In this document: piece after piece, positions 48,653-55,832 of the stretch | How positions within the stretch are numbered: position 1 is the stretch's first letter | Layout of the letters: each line of letters begins with the position of its first letter | Assembly (NCBI RefSeq): GCF_013328345.1 | Contig: NZ_JABULX010000010.1 | Span: 1-64,000, forward strand | Reading direction: 5' to 3' | Source of the DNA: Marinifaba aquimaris | GTDB lineage: Bacteria > Pseudomonadota > Gammaproteobacteria > Enterobacterales > Alteromonadaceae | Length of the DNA stretch: 64,000 bases | The notes under the pieces: generated by a model | Databases searched by the model: none | Seen by the model: the letters and a program-made list of their open reading frames with translations, nothing else | What the model was told of the DNA's origin: nothing | Position numbers and translations under genes: made by a program

Positions 48653-49582
48653 TTAATCTTTTACTCTGAATATCGCATTGGCAATAAAGGCGAGTATAAT
48701 TGACAACAATCCACCTAAGAAAGTCCCTACAATACATATAAAGGCACGACTCGGGTGGTTTTTTTCTTCGGGTAAAACTGCGTGAGCTAAAGTTTCTAAT
48801 ACATACTCCTGCCTAACTTCAGCCAACATGTCACTTTTCATTTGTTCTTCTAACAAGTCATAAAATACTTTCCTTACATTAATTAGCTCTGTACTTTCTA
48901 ATGTTTTTTGAAGGTATTCGATACTCGCTTGAGCTTCTTGTTTACTCTTTTGGCGATGTAGTTCATTTATTTCGAATAAAAGTAGCTCGACCCACTTTTT
49001 CGCTAAATCAGGAGAGTAGTGATCGACCGATAGTTTTAACATGCTCTTTTTTGGCATAGCCTCGATGGTAATAGAGCTAAGTAATTTAGTATAGGCTTCC
49101 CAAGGGGTAGGTATTACTTGTCGATTAGGTGGTGGAGTACGAGTCCACATTTTATTCTCAGCATCATAAATTTCCTCATTATAGATTAGCTTTCTAGAAG
49201 AAGGCTCCCAGCCTTTCACAGCCAAAATATCGGCTGTTAAATCATACTTTTCTATGAAAGCATGCAAAAAACTTCTAGAGCGAACTAAGTCTTTAACCTG
49301 GTCTAAGACTTTTCCTGAACCGCCACCAATATTTACACCAGCAAGGCTAGCCAAGCCTCCCAATTTATTTGCAAGCCCCCCCATTGCGCCACCACTCTGA
49401 TCGTCAGGTAATTTAGCAATTAATTCTCCGCGATATACATTAGGCAAACTTACCGCGTAAAATGCGCTTGCCCCAGCAGATAGAGTAACAACAAAAGCAA
49501 TAAGAAACTTCCAGCGCCATAGCACCTGAATTAAAAAAGAAAATTTAATAATGTCCTTATCTTCAACATAGTGTTGAGTCAT
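48653..49582 (-). CDS. Wzz-type polysaccharide chain-length regulator
   Basis: This is a polysaccharide co-polymerase that sets chain length in Wzy-dependent assembly. The 309-residue protein has a cytoplasmic start, TM1 (about 28-50), a large periplasmic part with the coiled-coil-prone KQEAQASIEYLQKTLESTE (about 213-231), then a Pro-containing PEEKNHPSRAFI and TM2 (about 282-305). It has no tyrosine-kinase domain, so it is O-antigen type and not Wzc type. First gene of the run down to 42273. Confidence 0.9.
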   Translation of the reverse strand: MTQHYVEDKDIIKFSFLIQVLWRWKFLIAFVVTLSAGASAFYAVSLPNVYRGELIAKLPDDQSGGAMGGLANKLGGLASLAGVNIGGGSGKVLDQVKDLVRSRSFLHAFIEKYDLTADILAVKGWEPSSRKLIYNEEIYDAENKMWTRTPPPNRQVIPTPWEAYTKLLSSITIEAMPKKSMLKLSVDHYSPDLAKKWVELLLFEINELHRQKSKQEAQASIEYLQKTLESTELINVRKVFYDLLEEQMKSDMLAEVRQEYVLETLAHAVLPEEKNHPSRAFICIVGTFLGGLLSIILAFIANAIFRVKD

Positions 49583-49639
49583 TTAAAACCCCAATTGATA
49601 TTTAATATCTTAAGACAATTAACATATTTAAGCGCGCGA

Positions 49640-49648
49640 ATTCTATCA
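49640..49648 (-). promoter_or_regulatory. candidate extended -10 promoter of the Wzz operon
   Basis: On the minus strand TGATAGAAT (49640-49648) gives an extended -10 (TGnTAGAAT) followed by TCGCGCG. A good -35 is not seen, which is usual for extended -10 promoters. The predicted start lies about 50 nt before the wzz ATG. Confidence 0.45.
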
Positions 49649-50064
49649 CTAATTCCTCCCAAACGACACGGTTACAATTCACAGAAATACTAACTTAAAC
49701 GGTTCAGGACAAACCCAAAGCTACTGATTTACTGTCTGATAGAGTCTTCATTAAAAAGCTGATATGGCCAAAATTTCATTGAACAGCTCCAAATTCATGC
49801 AGAAATAGCAATGTCTAAAGCAAGGTTTCTTACAGGCCCCAAATCAATAAAATCTGATAAAAAAGCAAAAAACTACATTTAAATTCTGCACTTAATATTT
49901 CTCATAATTACATATTCTACATCAGATTTTGAAGAGGTCGCTCAAGGTAAATCTAAAAGCGTGGTCTCTAGAGAGGGCTTTTAATTAAGCAAACCAAATA
50001 CAAAGCTTTGCACAAGTGTCCTCTTTACAATGCAAACCAGGGCTAAACATAACCTATTGACAAT
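49649..50064. other. non-coding gap between the two glycan blocks
   Basis: This 416-base AT-rich stretch lies between the second flippase gene (ending at 50065) and the Wzz promoter. I see no gene, tRNA, clear terminator or perfect repeat. It may hold decayed coding sequence, since only short open fragments remain, but I cannot name a source. It separates the sulfotransferase block from the Wzz block. Confidence 0.4.
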
Positions 50065-51327
50065 TTACCTGTTGCTAGCAAGCACTTTTTTAAAAACGAA
50101 AAATAAAGAAATAAAATTTATAGCGGCCAAGGCAATTGAAGTTATATATGAAGCAGCTAATGCCCCACCAATAGGAATAAAGTAGAGCAATAATAAGAAA
50201 GAGATCGAAGATATGATAATTGTATTTTTTAAATGTAACTTATGAAAACCAGTCATTGTTAAAATGCTAACCACAGAACCGCATGATAAATTAACTATTT
50301 GCCCAATTAATAAAACTTTGACATAACTCTCAGCACCTAGATATTCATCACCAAATATACCTAAAACAGTCTCAGCAGCGAACCATAAACAAGCACCACT
50401 GACCATAGCAATTAACATAAGTAACTTTTGGCTAAGTCTAAAAAGTGATTTTAAATCATGGATTTTTTTCTCTGAATATAACCTAGAAAAAAGAGGTGCT
50501 GTATAACTATTCATAGCAATTAGTGGGACGCTCATCAACATCACGACTTTTAAAGCCAAAGTAAACTCAGCTAATTCAGCAAGGCTTACATATTTCCCTA
50601 AAAGAAGAGACGGTAATTGTTGATTAACCAAAGCACATAGAGCTAAAACAAAAAAGGATAAATTGATTGATATTATTTTAGAAAAACTAACACTATTATT
50701 CTTTGCTTTCTCTAAACCTCTATCGGAAGCTAAAGTAGATAAAGTCATCAAAAAAGAGCAAATACAATTAAAAACAACCGATATTGAATAAATCCCAAAG
50801 GCTTGATAAGCACTTGTTAACTCTGAATTGAGCAAAATCATCAATAAAAGAAAGTTAGGTAAAAGACCTGAAAAAAATATTGATATCCCAGCTTTTCCAT
50901 ATGCTGTTAGCAGAGAGCAATTGATAGTATTAAAAGTGAAAAATATTACGGCTGTAGATACCCAACCTATTAGATGAATAAGTTCAGCATGCCCTAGGAT
51001 TTCGAGAAAAATAAACTCTTTTAAAGAATGGATTGTAATAAGCAGGGGTATAGAGAAAAAGAAAGCTGCTAAAAGTACTTGATAGTAAACCCTTCCTCTT
51101 TGTGCCCCATTTAAAGCGCTCGCTATTTTTAAAAGAGAGTTATCGAGCCCCTGTTTTACAAATACACTTATGATTAAACAAAAGCTCATAGCTAAGCAAT
51201 AAAGCCCAAATTCACTAGCAGCTAATTGAGTTGTTAACTGAATTGTAGATAAAACACCAAATATTAAAGTAATTACTTTTAAAAAGGAAAGCGAAGATAA
51301 CTTTTTAAAGAGGAACTGAAATGACAT
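50065..51327 (-). CDS. polysaccharide flippase, Wzx/MOP-like (second)
   Basis: The 420-residue membrane protein has about twelve hydrophobic helices. A typical MOP start (FLKVITLIFGVLSTIQLTTQLAASEFGLYCLAMSF) comes soon after the ATG at 51327. A TTG start 13 codons upstream would overlap the preceding gene by 38 nt and is less likely. No polymerase accompanies it. It lies downstream of the two sulfotransferase-like genes, so it may flip a different, perhaps sulfated, glycan. Confidence 0.8.
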   Translation of the reverse strand: MSFQFLFKKLSSLSFLKVITLIFGVLSTIQLTTQLAASEFGLYCLAMSFCLIISVFVKQGLDNSLLKIASALNGAQRGRVYYQVLLAAFFFSIPLLITIHSLKEFIFLEILGHAELIHLIGWVSTAVIFFTFNTINCSLLTAYGKAGISIFFSGLLPNFLLLMILLNSELTSAYQAFGIYSISVVFNCICSFLMTLSTLASDRGLEKAKNNSVSFSKIISINLSFFVLALCALVNQQLPSLLLGKYVSLAELAEFTLALKVVMLMSVPLIAMNSYTAPLFSRLYSEKKIHDLKSLFRLSQKLLMLIAMVSGACLWFAAETVLGIFGDEYLGAESYVKVLLIGQIVNLSCGSVVSILTMTGFHKLHLKNTIIISSISFLLLLYFIPIGGALAASYITSIALAAINFISLFFVFKKVLASNR

Positions 51328-51328
51328 T

Positions 51329-52108
51329 TCACTGATAAAAATGTTGATAGAACTTACTATTCTCAAGCTTATATTTTATATAAGCTGGAATTTCAAACTC
51401 AGTTTTAAATTTGTGATAAATATCAGCATACCATTTCATATCAGCAGAATTATGCTCGGAAATATTAATAGAACAGTCTAAAAAGCTTTCAATTTTATCC
51501 AAATTTTTATTTAGCGTTTCCTGAGCTAAACAAATAACGCGATGCCCCCTCTCCTCTAACTCTATATAGCCAACCTTTTTATCAAAACGATAAGAATAAA
51601 TATTGATCCCAGTTGTTTTGTAAAACTCGTTATCAAACCAACAAAGAGGGTAATTATGATCAAATTCATTCGTAAACACATCTTCCAAAATAGTGGAGCT
51701 CTGATTTCTCGTTGGAAGCAACTGTTTTCTTGTATTTAAAAAATTCGTGTGAGCCATAAACAAATATGCATCTATGTCATGAAAGAACATAGACATATTT
51801 CTTTCAACTGGATTACGGACTAAAGTAATTATTTTTTTATTCGCTTTTACTTTAAAAAGAGTTCTTTGTAAAAATCTAAATAGGCTATCTGAACATCTTT
51901 TTAAGCGGTTTTTAAGACCAATCTGATTTACTTTAATTCTGGCTGGGCATGTATGGTTTGCAAGATAAAAGCAATGAACATGGAAAGACTTGTTAATGCC
52001 AAGCTCTAGTGAAGTAGAACCCACCTTTCCCATTTGATAAATAAATATAGTTTCAGGGTCAAGAATTTGCTTTAACTTCAAGAACTCTCCCTTGAAATAG
52101 TCTTTCAC
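51329..52108 (-). CDS. sulfotransferase-like / capsular polysaccharide synthesis (NKWYS-type) protein
   Basis: The 259-residue protein has an early phosphate-binding-like loop IYQMGKVGSTSL (about 23-34) and a later LVRNPVERNMSMF (about 95-107), the two PAPS-binding blocks of sulfotransferases. Near the C-terminus is MKWYADIYHKF (about 224-234), recalling the NKWYS motif of a putative capsular polysaccharide synthesis family. It would act in the cytoplasm on a lipid-linked glycan. GTG start, overlapping the upstream sulfotransferase stop by one base. Confidence 0.68.
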   Translation of the reverse strand: MKDYFKGEFLKLKQILDPETIFIYQMGKVGSTSLELGINKSFHVHCFYLANHTCPARIKVNQIGLKNRLKRCSDSLFRFLQRTLFKVKANKKIITLVRNPVERNMSMFFHDIDAYLFMAHTNFLNTRKQLLPTRNQSSTILEDVFTNEFDHNYPLCWFDNEFYKTTGINIYSYRFDKKVGYIELEERGHRVICLAQETLNKNLDKIESFLDCSINISEHNSADMKWYADIYHKFKTEFEIPAYIKYKLENSKFYQHFYQ

Positions 52109-52803
52109 TAATTAAGCTCCTCAAAACAATAGTTAAATTTCTTTATATCTGATGCATAGTATTTCGCTACCCATTCAGCACTTCGATCTGTATAAAGTGT
52201 CCGGTAATCTTTTTTTCGAAGAACTAAAGACTTTAACAGTCTCAGCCATTTTCTATCTGTGGCGTTTTTATGAGGTAGTAATTTCGATTGCAGGTTTAAC
52301 TTGTTTGCGATGAATGAGAAGTCTTCATCTAGCCTCTCAAACCGCCCGACAAAATCTACACACAGTTTGTCTCCCTGATAAATAAAGTCCACCTGTGGGA
52401 TCACATGACGATAGTAATCTTTATTTGTGTGATGATTATCATCAACAGGCTTTGGAAAGAATTTAAATATAAAGTCATCTAAAGTGCCTTGGTAAGCGGC
52501 ATCTCCATGCCCTTTTCTATATAAATATTCAGACGCTAATCTTGACCATGGATTTCTTACAAAACAAAACTTAAAGTAACTATTAAACCGAGTCTCATCT
52601 ATATAGCCAAGGTCGATATACTCACTTGCAGTCAAATGGGCTAACCTTGGAGGGCCTAGCTTTTGATCATTATTGGGTTTTAACAATAGCTTAGACCTCT
52701 GCTCCCAAGCTAGACCTAAGTCGGACAAAAATGCACTTTCAACACTTTGCCCAGCAGTTTTGGGAATATGAATAAATAAAGAACGGTGATCGGAAGAAAT
52801 CAT
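52108..52803 (-). CDS. sulfotransferase family 2 protein
   Basis: The 231-residue product has the 5'-PSB loop FIHIPKTAGQSVESAF (about 10-25) and the 3'-PB segment FCFVRNPWSRLASEYLYRKG (about 78-97). These are the PAPS-binding signatures of Sulfotransfer_2 enzymes that sulfate carbohydrates. It has no signal peptide. It lies 4 nt after a GT4 gene and one base before the second sulfotransferase-like gene, suggesting successive sulfation of one glycan. Acceptor unknown. Confidence 0.85.
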   Translation of the reverse strand: MISSDHRSLFIHIPKTAGQSVESAFLSDLGLAWEQRSKLLLKPNNDQKLGPPRLAHLTASEYIDLGYIDETRFNSYFKFCFVRNPWSRLASEYLYRKGHGDAAYQGTLDDFIFKFFPKPVDDNHHTNKDYYRHVIPQVDFIYQGDKLCVDFVGRFERLDEDFSFIANKLNLQSKLLPHKNATDRKWLRLLKSLVLRKKDYRTLYTDRSAEWVAKYYASDIKKFNYCFEELN

Positions 52804-52807
52804 AAAT

Positions 52808-54049
52808 TTAAAATTTATTTATTGTTATCAATGACACTATACGATTTAAAAGTGATTCATTTAATTTTTGAATATCAGCTATATTATCTACTTTGTGTCT
52901 AGCGTTTATAATTATCTCGCCTACCTGATCAAGGTTATTGAACGCCCATAAGATAGAATCTCTAAGACCGTTTATATCTTTTTCTTTTACTAGCAATCCC
53001 TCTTTATTTTCAGTTATCAGCTCAGGTATACCGCTATGTTTAGTTGATATGCATAATCGACCAATTGCCATTGCTTCCATTAAAGCAACGGGTATACCTT
53101 CCATATCACCATTTTTTGCAGTAATGCTAGGTAAAATAAACAGGTTACACTCATATAGTTTTTTAATGACTTGATTATGAGAGGTAGCGCCTAACAATTT
53201 AACTTCATCCTCTAATCCGAGTTCAATTATTAATGACTTTAATTTATCAGCTAACTCTCCAGTTCCAGCTATCTCTATACTGAACTGATGCCTATTGGGT
53301 AACAGTGCAAATGCTTTAATTAAGTATTCGTGACCTTTTTTTTCACATAATCGGCCAACAGAGAAAAGTTTAAACTTTTTGCCTGGGTTATAAGTTCGCG
53401 GTGAAAACTTAAACTTATTAAGCTCTATTCCCATCCTATGGGTATGCACTTTTTGAGGTGTAGCTCCTTTAGATATCAATTCATCATGCCATAAGTTACT
53501 AATAGGTAAAAATACATCACCGTTTTGAAAAAGGCTTCGATAATTTTTTTGGTTTTGCAATTGATATGCTTTTGAAGAAACATCATAACCATGAAAGAAA
53601 GTGATAATTTTGCCTTCAAGTATTTTTAATCGTCTTAGCTTTTCAGCTAAAAAGCCATTATGCGCGAAATGACAAATGATCACATCATAATCAGCCTTTG
53701 AATTTAAGCTAACGATTATTTCTGATAACAACAAGCTTTTACCCTGAATACCATAATTACCAAAAATACTCTTCAGGCTTTTTAGCAATAGAATGGGTTT
53801 AGAAAAAAAAGGCTTTAACAAAAATAAGCTACGCTTGATTAGCCTATTTTTCTTAAAGTTTTTAGTGAGGTAAATAACGTTTATATTGCCGCTACAATTG
53901 AGTTCAGACTCAGCTTCATTCGATAACTTCCCCTTCGCTAAAGCCAGTACATCAACGTCAGCTCCCAGGTGCGCAATGCCTTGAACTTGATTTAAAACAA
54001 ATGTCTGAGAGAGGCACGGAAACTCATCAACTAAAAAAGCTATTTTCAT
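52808..54049 (-). CDS. glycosyltransferase family 4 (WcaL/AmsK-like)
   Basis: This 413-residue GT-B enzyme begins MKIAFLVDEFPCLSQTFVLNQ, the typical start of colanic-acid-type GT4 enzymes. It has FFHGYDVSSKAYQ near 150, FSVGRLCEKKGHEYLIKAF (about 228-246) and GDMEGIPVALMEAMAIGRLCIST near 315. Its start codon lies only 11 nt after the strong terminator at 54061-54092. No clear ribosome-binding site is visible in that space. Confidence 0.9.
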   Translation of the reverse strand: MKIAFLVDEFPCLSQTFVLNQVQGIAHLGADVDVLALAKGKLSNEAESELNCSGNINVIYLTKNFKKNRLIKRSLFLLKPFFSKPILLLKSLKSIFGNYGIQGKSLLLSEIIVSLNSKADYDVIICHFAHNGFLAEKLRRLKILEGKIITFFHGYDVSSKAYQLQNQKNYRSLFQNGDVFLPISNLWHDELISKGATPQKVHTHRMGIELNKFKFSPRTYNPGKKFKLFSVGRLCEKKGHEYLIKAFALLPNRHQFSIEIAGTGELADKLKSLIIELGLEDEVKLLGATSHNQVIKKLYECNLFILPSITAKNGDMEGIPVALMEAMAIGRLCISTKHSGIPELITENKEGLLVKEKDINGLRDSILWAFNNLDQVGEIIINARHKVDNIADIQKLNESLLNRIVSLITINKF

Positions 54050-54060
54050 TAAATTTGATC

Positions 54061-54092
54061 AAAAAAAAAAAGCGAGCAATGCTCGCTTTTTT
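54061..54092 (-). terminator. strong rho-independent terminator of the S-layer candidate gene
   Basis: GCGAGC (54072-54077) pairs with GCTCGC (54081-54086) around a 3-nt loop. It is extended by A/T pairs and flanked by eleven A on the left and six T on the right. On the minus strand the stem is followed by eleven T. It begins 26 nt after the stop of the exported protein gene and lies directly before the GT4 start. Confidence 0.95.
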
Positions 54093-54117
54093 CGGAAATA
54101 GTTTAATTAACTAATTC

Positions 54118-55473
54118 TTAGTAAGTACCTAAACGGTCTTTGTCAGCTGTATCTTTGAATGCTTTGAATAACTGAATGTCATCAGCTGGAGCATCGATTG
54201 TTACAGTGATTGTAGTCTTACCAGACTCTTCACCTGAATCAGCAATGATAGCGTTAGAGATGATGCCACCTAACTTAGTGATACCATTAGCTGCAACTGT
54301 AGCGATGTTTTCTAAAGTTACAGTTTCACCAGCTTCATTTACATAAGTGATTGAAACATTTGCATCTTCATCGAATTTGCTGATAGCTTGGATGATCATT
54401 TGAGTGTTAGGACCAAATGGCATGTAGTTGATAGTATCAGTTTCACCGTTTAATGACCAAGCACCAGCAGCTGTAGCATCAATAAGAGCTAACTCGCCAT
54501 CTTGACCTTCTGCATCTGTGTACTCAACGTCAACGTCTAATGTGAAAGAAGTTGGGTCAACAGCAACAACTTTATCTTCATCAGTGTTTAACGTTAAAGT
54601 GTAAACAGTGTCGTTAGAAGTAGTTAAAAACTCGTCTGCAGTTGTTGTAGTTGAAGTAGTGTAAGTGAAAGTTGCTTCATCTTTGTCATCTTCGTCAATT
54701 GCATATGCAACAGCAGTTTCTGAACCTGTTTTACCAGTGATTGATGCAACAGCTGAGAAATCACCTTTAAGAGTAACAGTTACATCTGTAGCAGTACCAC
54801 CAGCAGAAACAGTAGCAGTTTCAACTGTTAAAGTATCAGTAGTCTTTTCAGCATCTGTTGTACCAACGAATGTTTCGCGGTCGTTAGCAACGTCAATTTT
54901 AGCATCTAAAGAGCTGTCTTTTTTGATTGCAGCAGTCCATTGGTCAGCTTTAGTTGCAACAACAGCAGCAGCACCAACAGTAGAAGAAACCTCAACACCT
55001 GATTCAGTTAAGAATACAGAATCAAATTTAACTTCATCACCAGTAACGATTAAGTTTAAGTCTAATAAGTGGATCTCATCGTTAGTATCAGCAACAACGT
55101 CCCAAGTACCAGATAAGTCAAAAACTAACTTAGTTGAAGTACTTTCACCAGCATTAGCAGTTAATACACCACCAGTTACAGTTGTAGCAGTAGATGCGTC
55201 ATCATCTGCGAAGAAACCACCAGTGATGTTAACTACTAACTTAGCATTTGGCTCAATTACAGAATCATCTGACTCAGCTAAAGTTAACTTAACGATATCA
55301 GTAGAACCACCATCAAACACTGTTACAGCGCCTGTAGCCGGGATACCTTGGTTAGATAAAGCTTCTGGAGTAGCTTCTGCAGCACCACCAGAGAATGGTT
55401 CAATTGTTGTAGCCGCGTTTGCAGTTAATGCAGCACCTGCTAATGCAAGTGTGATTAGAGACTTTTTAAACAT
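54118..55473 (-). CDS. acidic, cysteine-free exported protein, candidate S-layer protein
   Basis: The 451-residue product has a clear Sec signal peptide (MFKKSLITLALAGAALTANA, cleavage near residue 20). The mature chain is rich in Thr, Ala, Val, Asp and Glu, has no Cys, and looks like stacked beta domains. This composition is typical of S-layer proteins and brings to mind the SLR4-type S-layer of Pseudoalteromonas. I cannot verify homology. It has a consensus promoter, a 130-nt leader, an AGGAAA site before the ATG at 55473, and a strong terminator, all signs of very high expression. It sits directly after a T2SS-like operon. Other large matrix or adhesin proteins are possible. Confidence 0.75.
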   Translation of the reverse strand: MFKKSLITLALAGAALTANAATTIEPFSGGAAEATPEALSNQGIPATGAVTVFDGGSTDIVKLTLAESDDSVIEPNAKLVVNITGGFFADDDASTATTVTGGVLTANAGESTSTKLVFDLSGTWDVVADTNDEIHLLDLNLIVTGDEVKFDSVFLTESGVEVSSTVGAAAVVATKADQWTAAIKKDSSLDAKIDVANDRETFVGTTDAEKTTDTLTVETATVSAGGTATDVTVTLKGDFSAVASITGKTGSETAVAYAIDEDDKDEATFTYTTSTTTTADEFLTTSNDTVYTLTLNTDEDKVVAVDPTSFTLDVDVEYTDAEGQDGELALIDATAAGAWSLNGETDTINYMPFGPNTQMIIQAISKFDEDANVSITYVNEAGETVTLENIATVAANGITKLGGIISNAIIADSGEESGKTTITVTIDAPADDIQLFKAFKDTADKDRLGTY

Positions 55474-55603
55474 CTTTTTATTTCCTATATGTTTCATGAA
55501 ACGGAGGAGTCTACCCCCAAAGTTTTCTTTAACTTCAAATCCAGATTTGACTTATTGACTCTGGTACCGAGGCAATAAAACCTAGGTGTTTGAATTTAAA
55601 GCT
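55474..55603 (-). promoter_or_regulatory. long 5' leader of the S-layer candidate gene
   Basis: From the predicted start near 55603 to the ATG there are about 130 nt. A TCAAATC/GATTTGA hairpin (55535-55550) and a G/C-rich patch (GGAGGAGTC, then CCCCC on the other side of it, 55503-55518) are seen. Long, structured leaders stabilise S-layer mRNAs in several bacteria; here that role is inference. Confidence 0.45.
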
Positions 55604-55609
55604 ATCCCA

Positions 55610-55638
55610 ATTCTATGAAGAGGTTAAACCCTTGTCAA
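55610..55638 (-). promoter_or_regulatory. consensus sigma-70 promoter of the S-layer candidate gene
   Basis: On the minus strand TTGACA (55633-55638, perfect), exactly 17 nt, then TAGAAT (55610-55615, five of six). The surroundings are AT-rich. This is the best -35/-10 pair among the glycan and secretion genes. It would give the exported protein a transcript independent of the gsp operon. Confidence 0.85.
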
Positions 55639-55832
55639 CTCATAAAATTTAGAATTTTGTTATAGTAATCAGGCTTAAAGCTCAATTACTAACTTAATTA
55701 GCCAAATACTTACACAATTTGTTGTTTAATCTATTTTTTTAAATATTTATAGACGTGAATTTATCCTAGCCTAAGACTTTTAATTTAATATTAAATTTAA
55801 ATTAATATTAAATTTATAAACCCAATAAAGTA
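55639..55832. other. AT-rich gap between gspD and the S-layer promoter, with a 15-bp direct repeat
   Basis: TTAATATTAAATTTA occurs at 55785-55799 and again at 55802-55816 (17-bp period), within a nearly pure A/T stretch just after the gspD stop. It could fold as an AT-only hairpin or bind a nucleoid protein such as H-NS or IHF. No gene is present. With the leader and promoter it makes up the 359-base gap in front of the exported-protein gene. Confidence 0.6.

Noticed and set aside
49649-50064. Decayed insertion sequence between the glycan blocks
   Set aside because: No inverted terminal repeats, target duplications or recognisable transposase fragment could be found by eye.
54665-55558. A 297-codon open frame on the plus strand opposite the S-layer candidate gene
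   Set aside because: It is the mirror of a Thr/Ala/Val-rich gene, where codon use leaves few stops on the other strand. It has no ribosome-binding site or family features, and the minus-strand product has a signal peptide and promoter.
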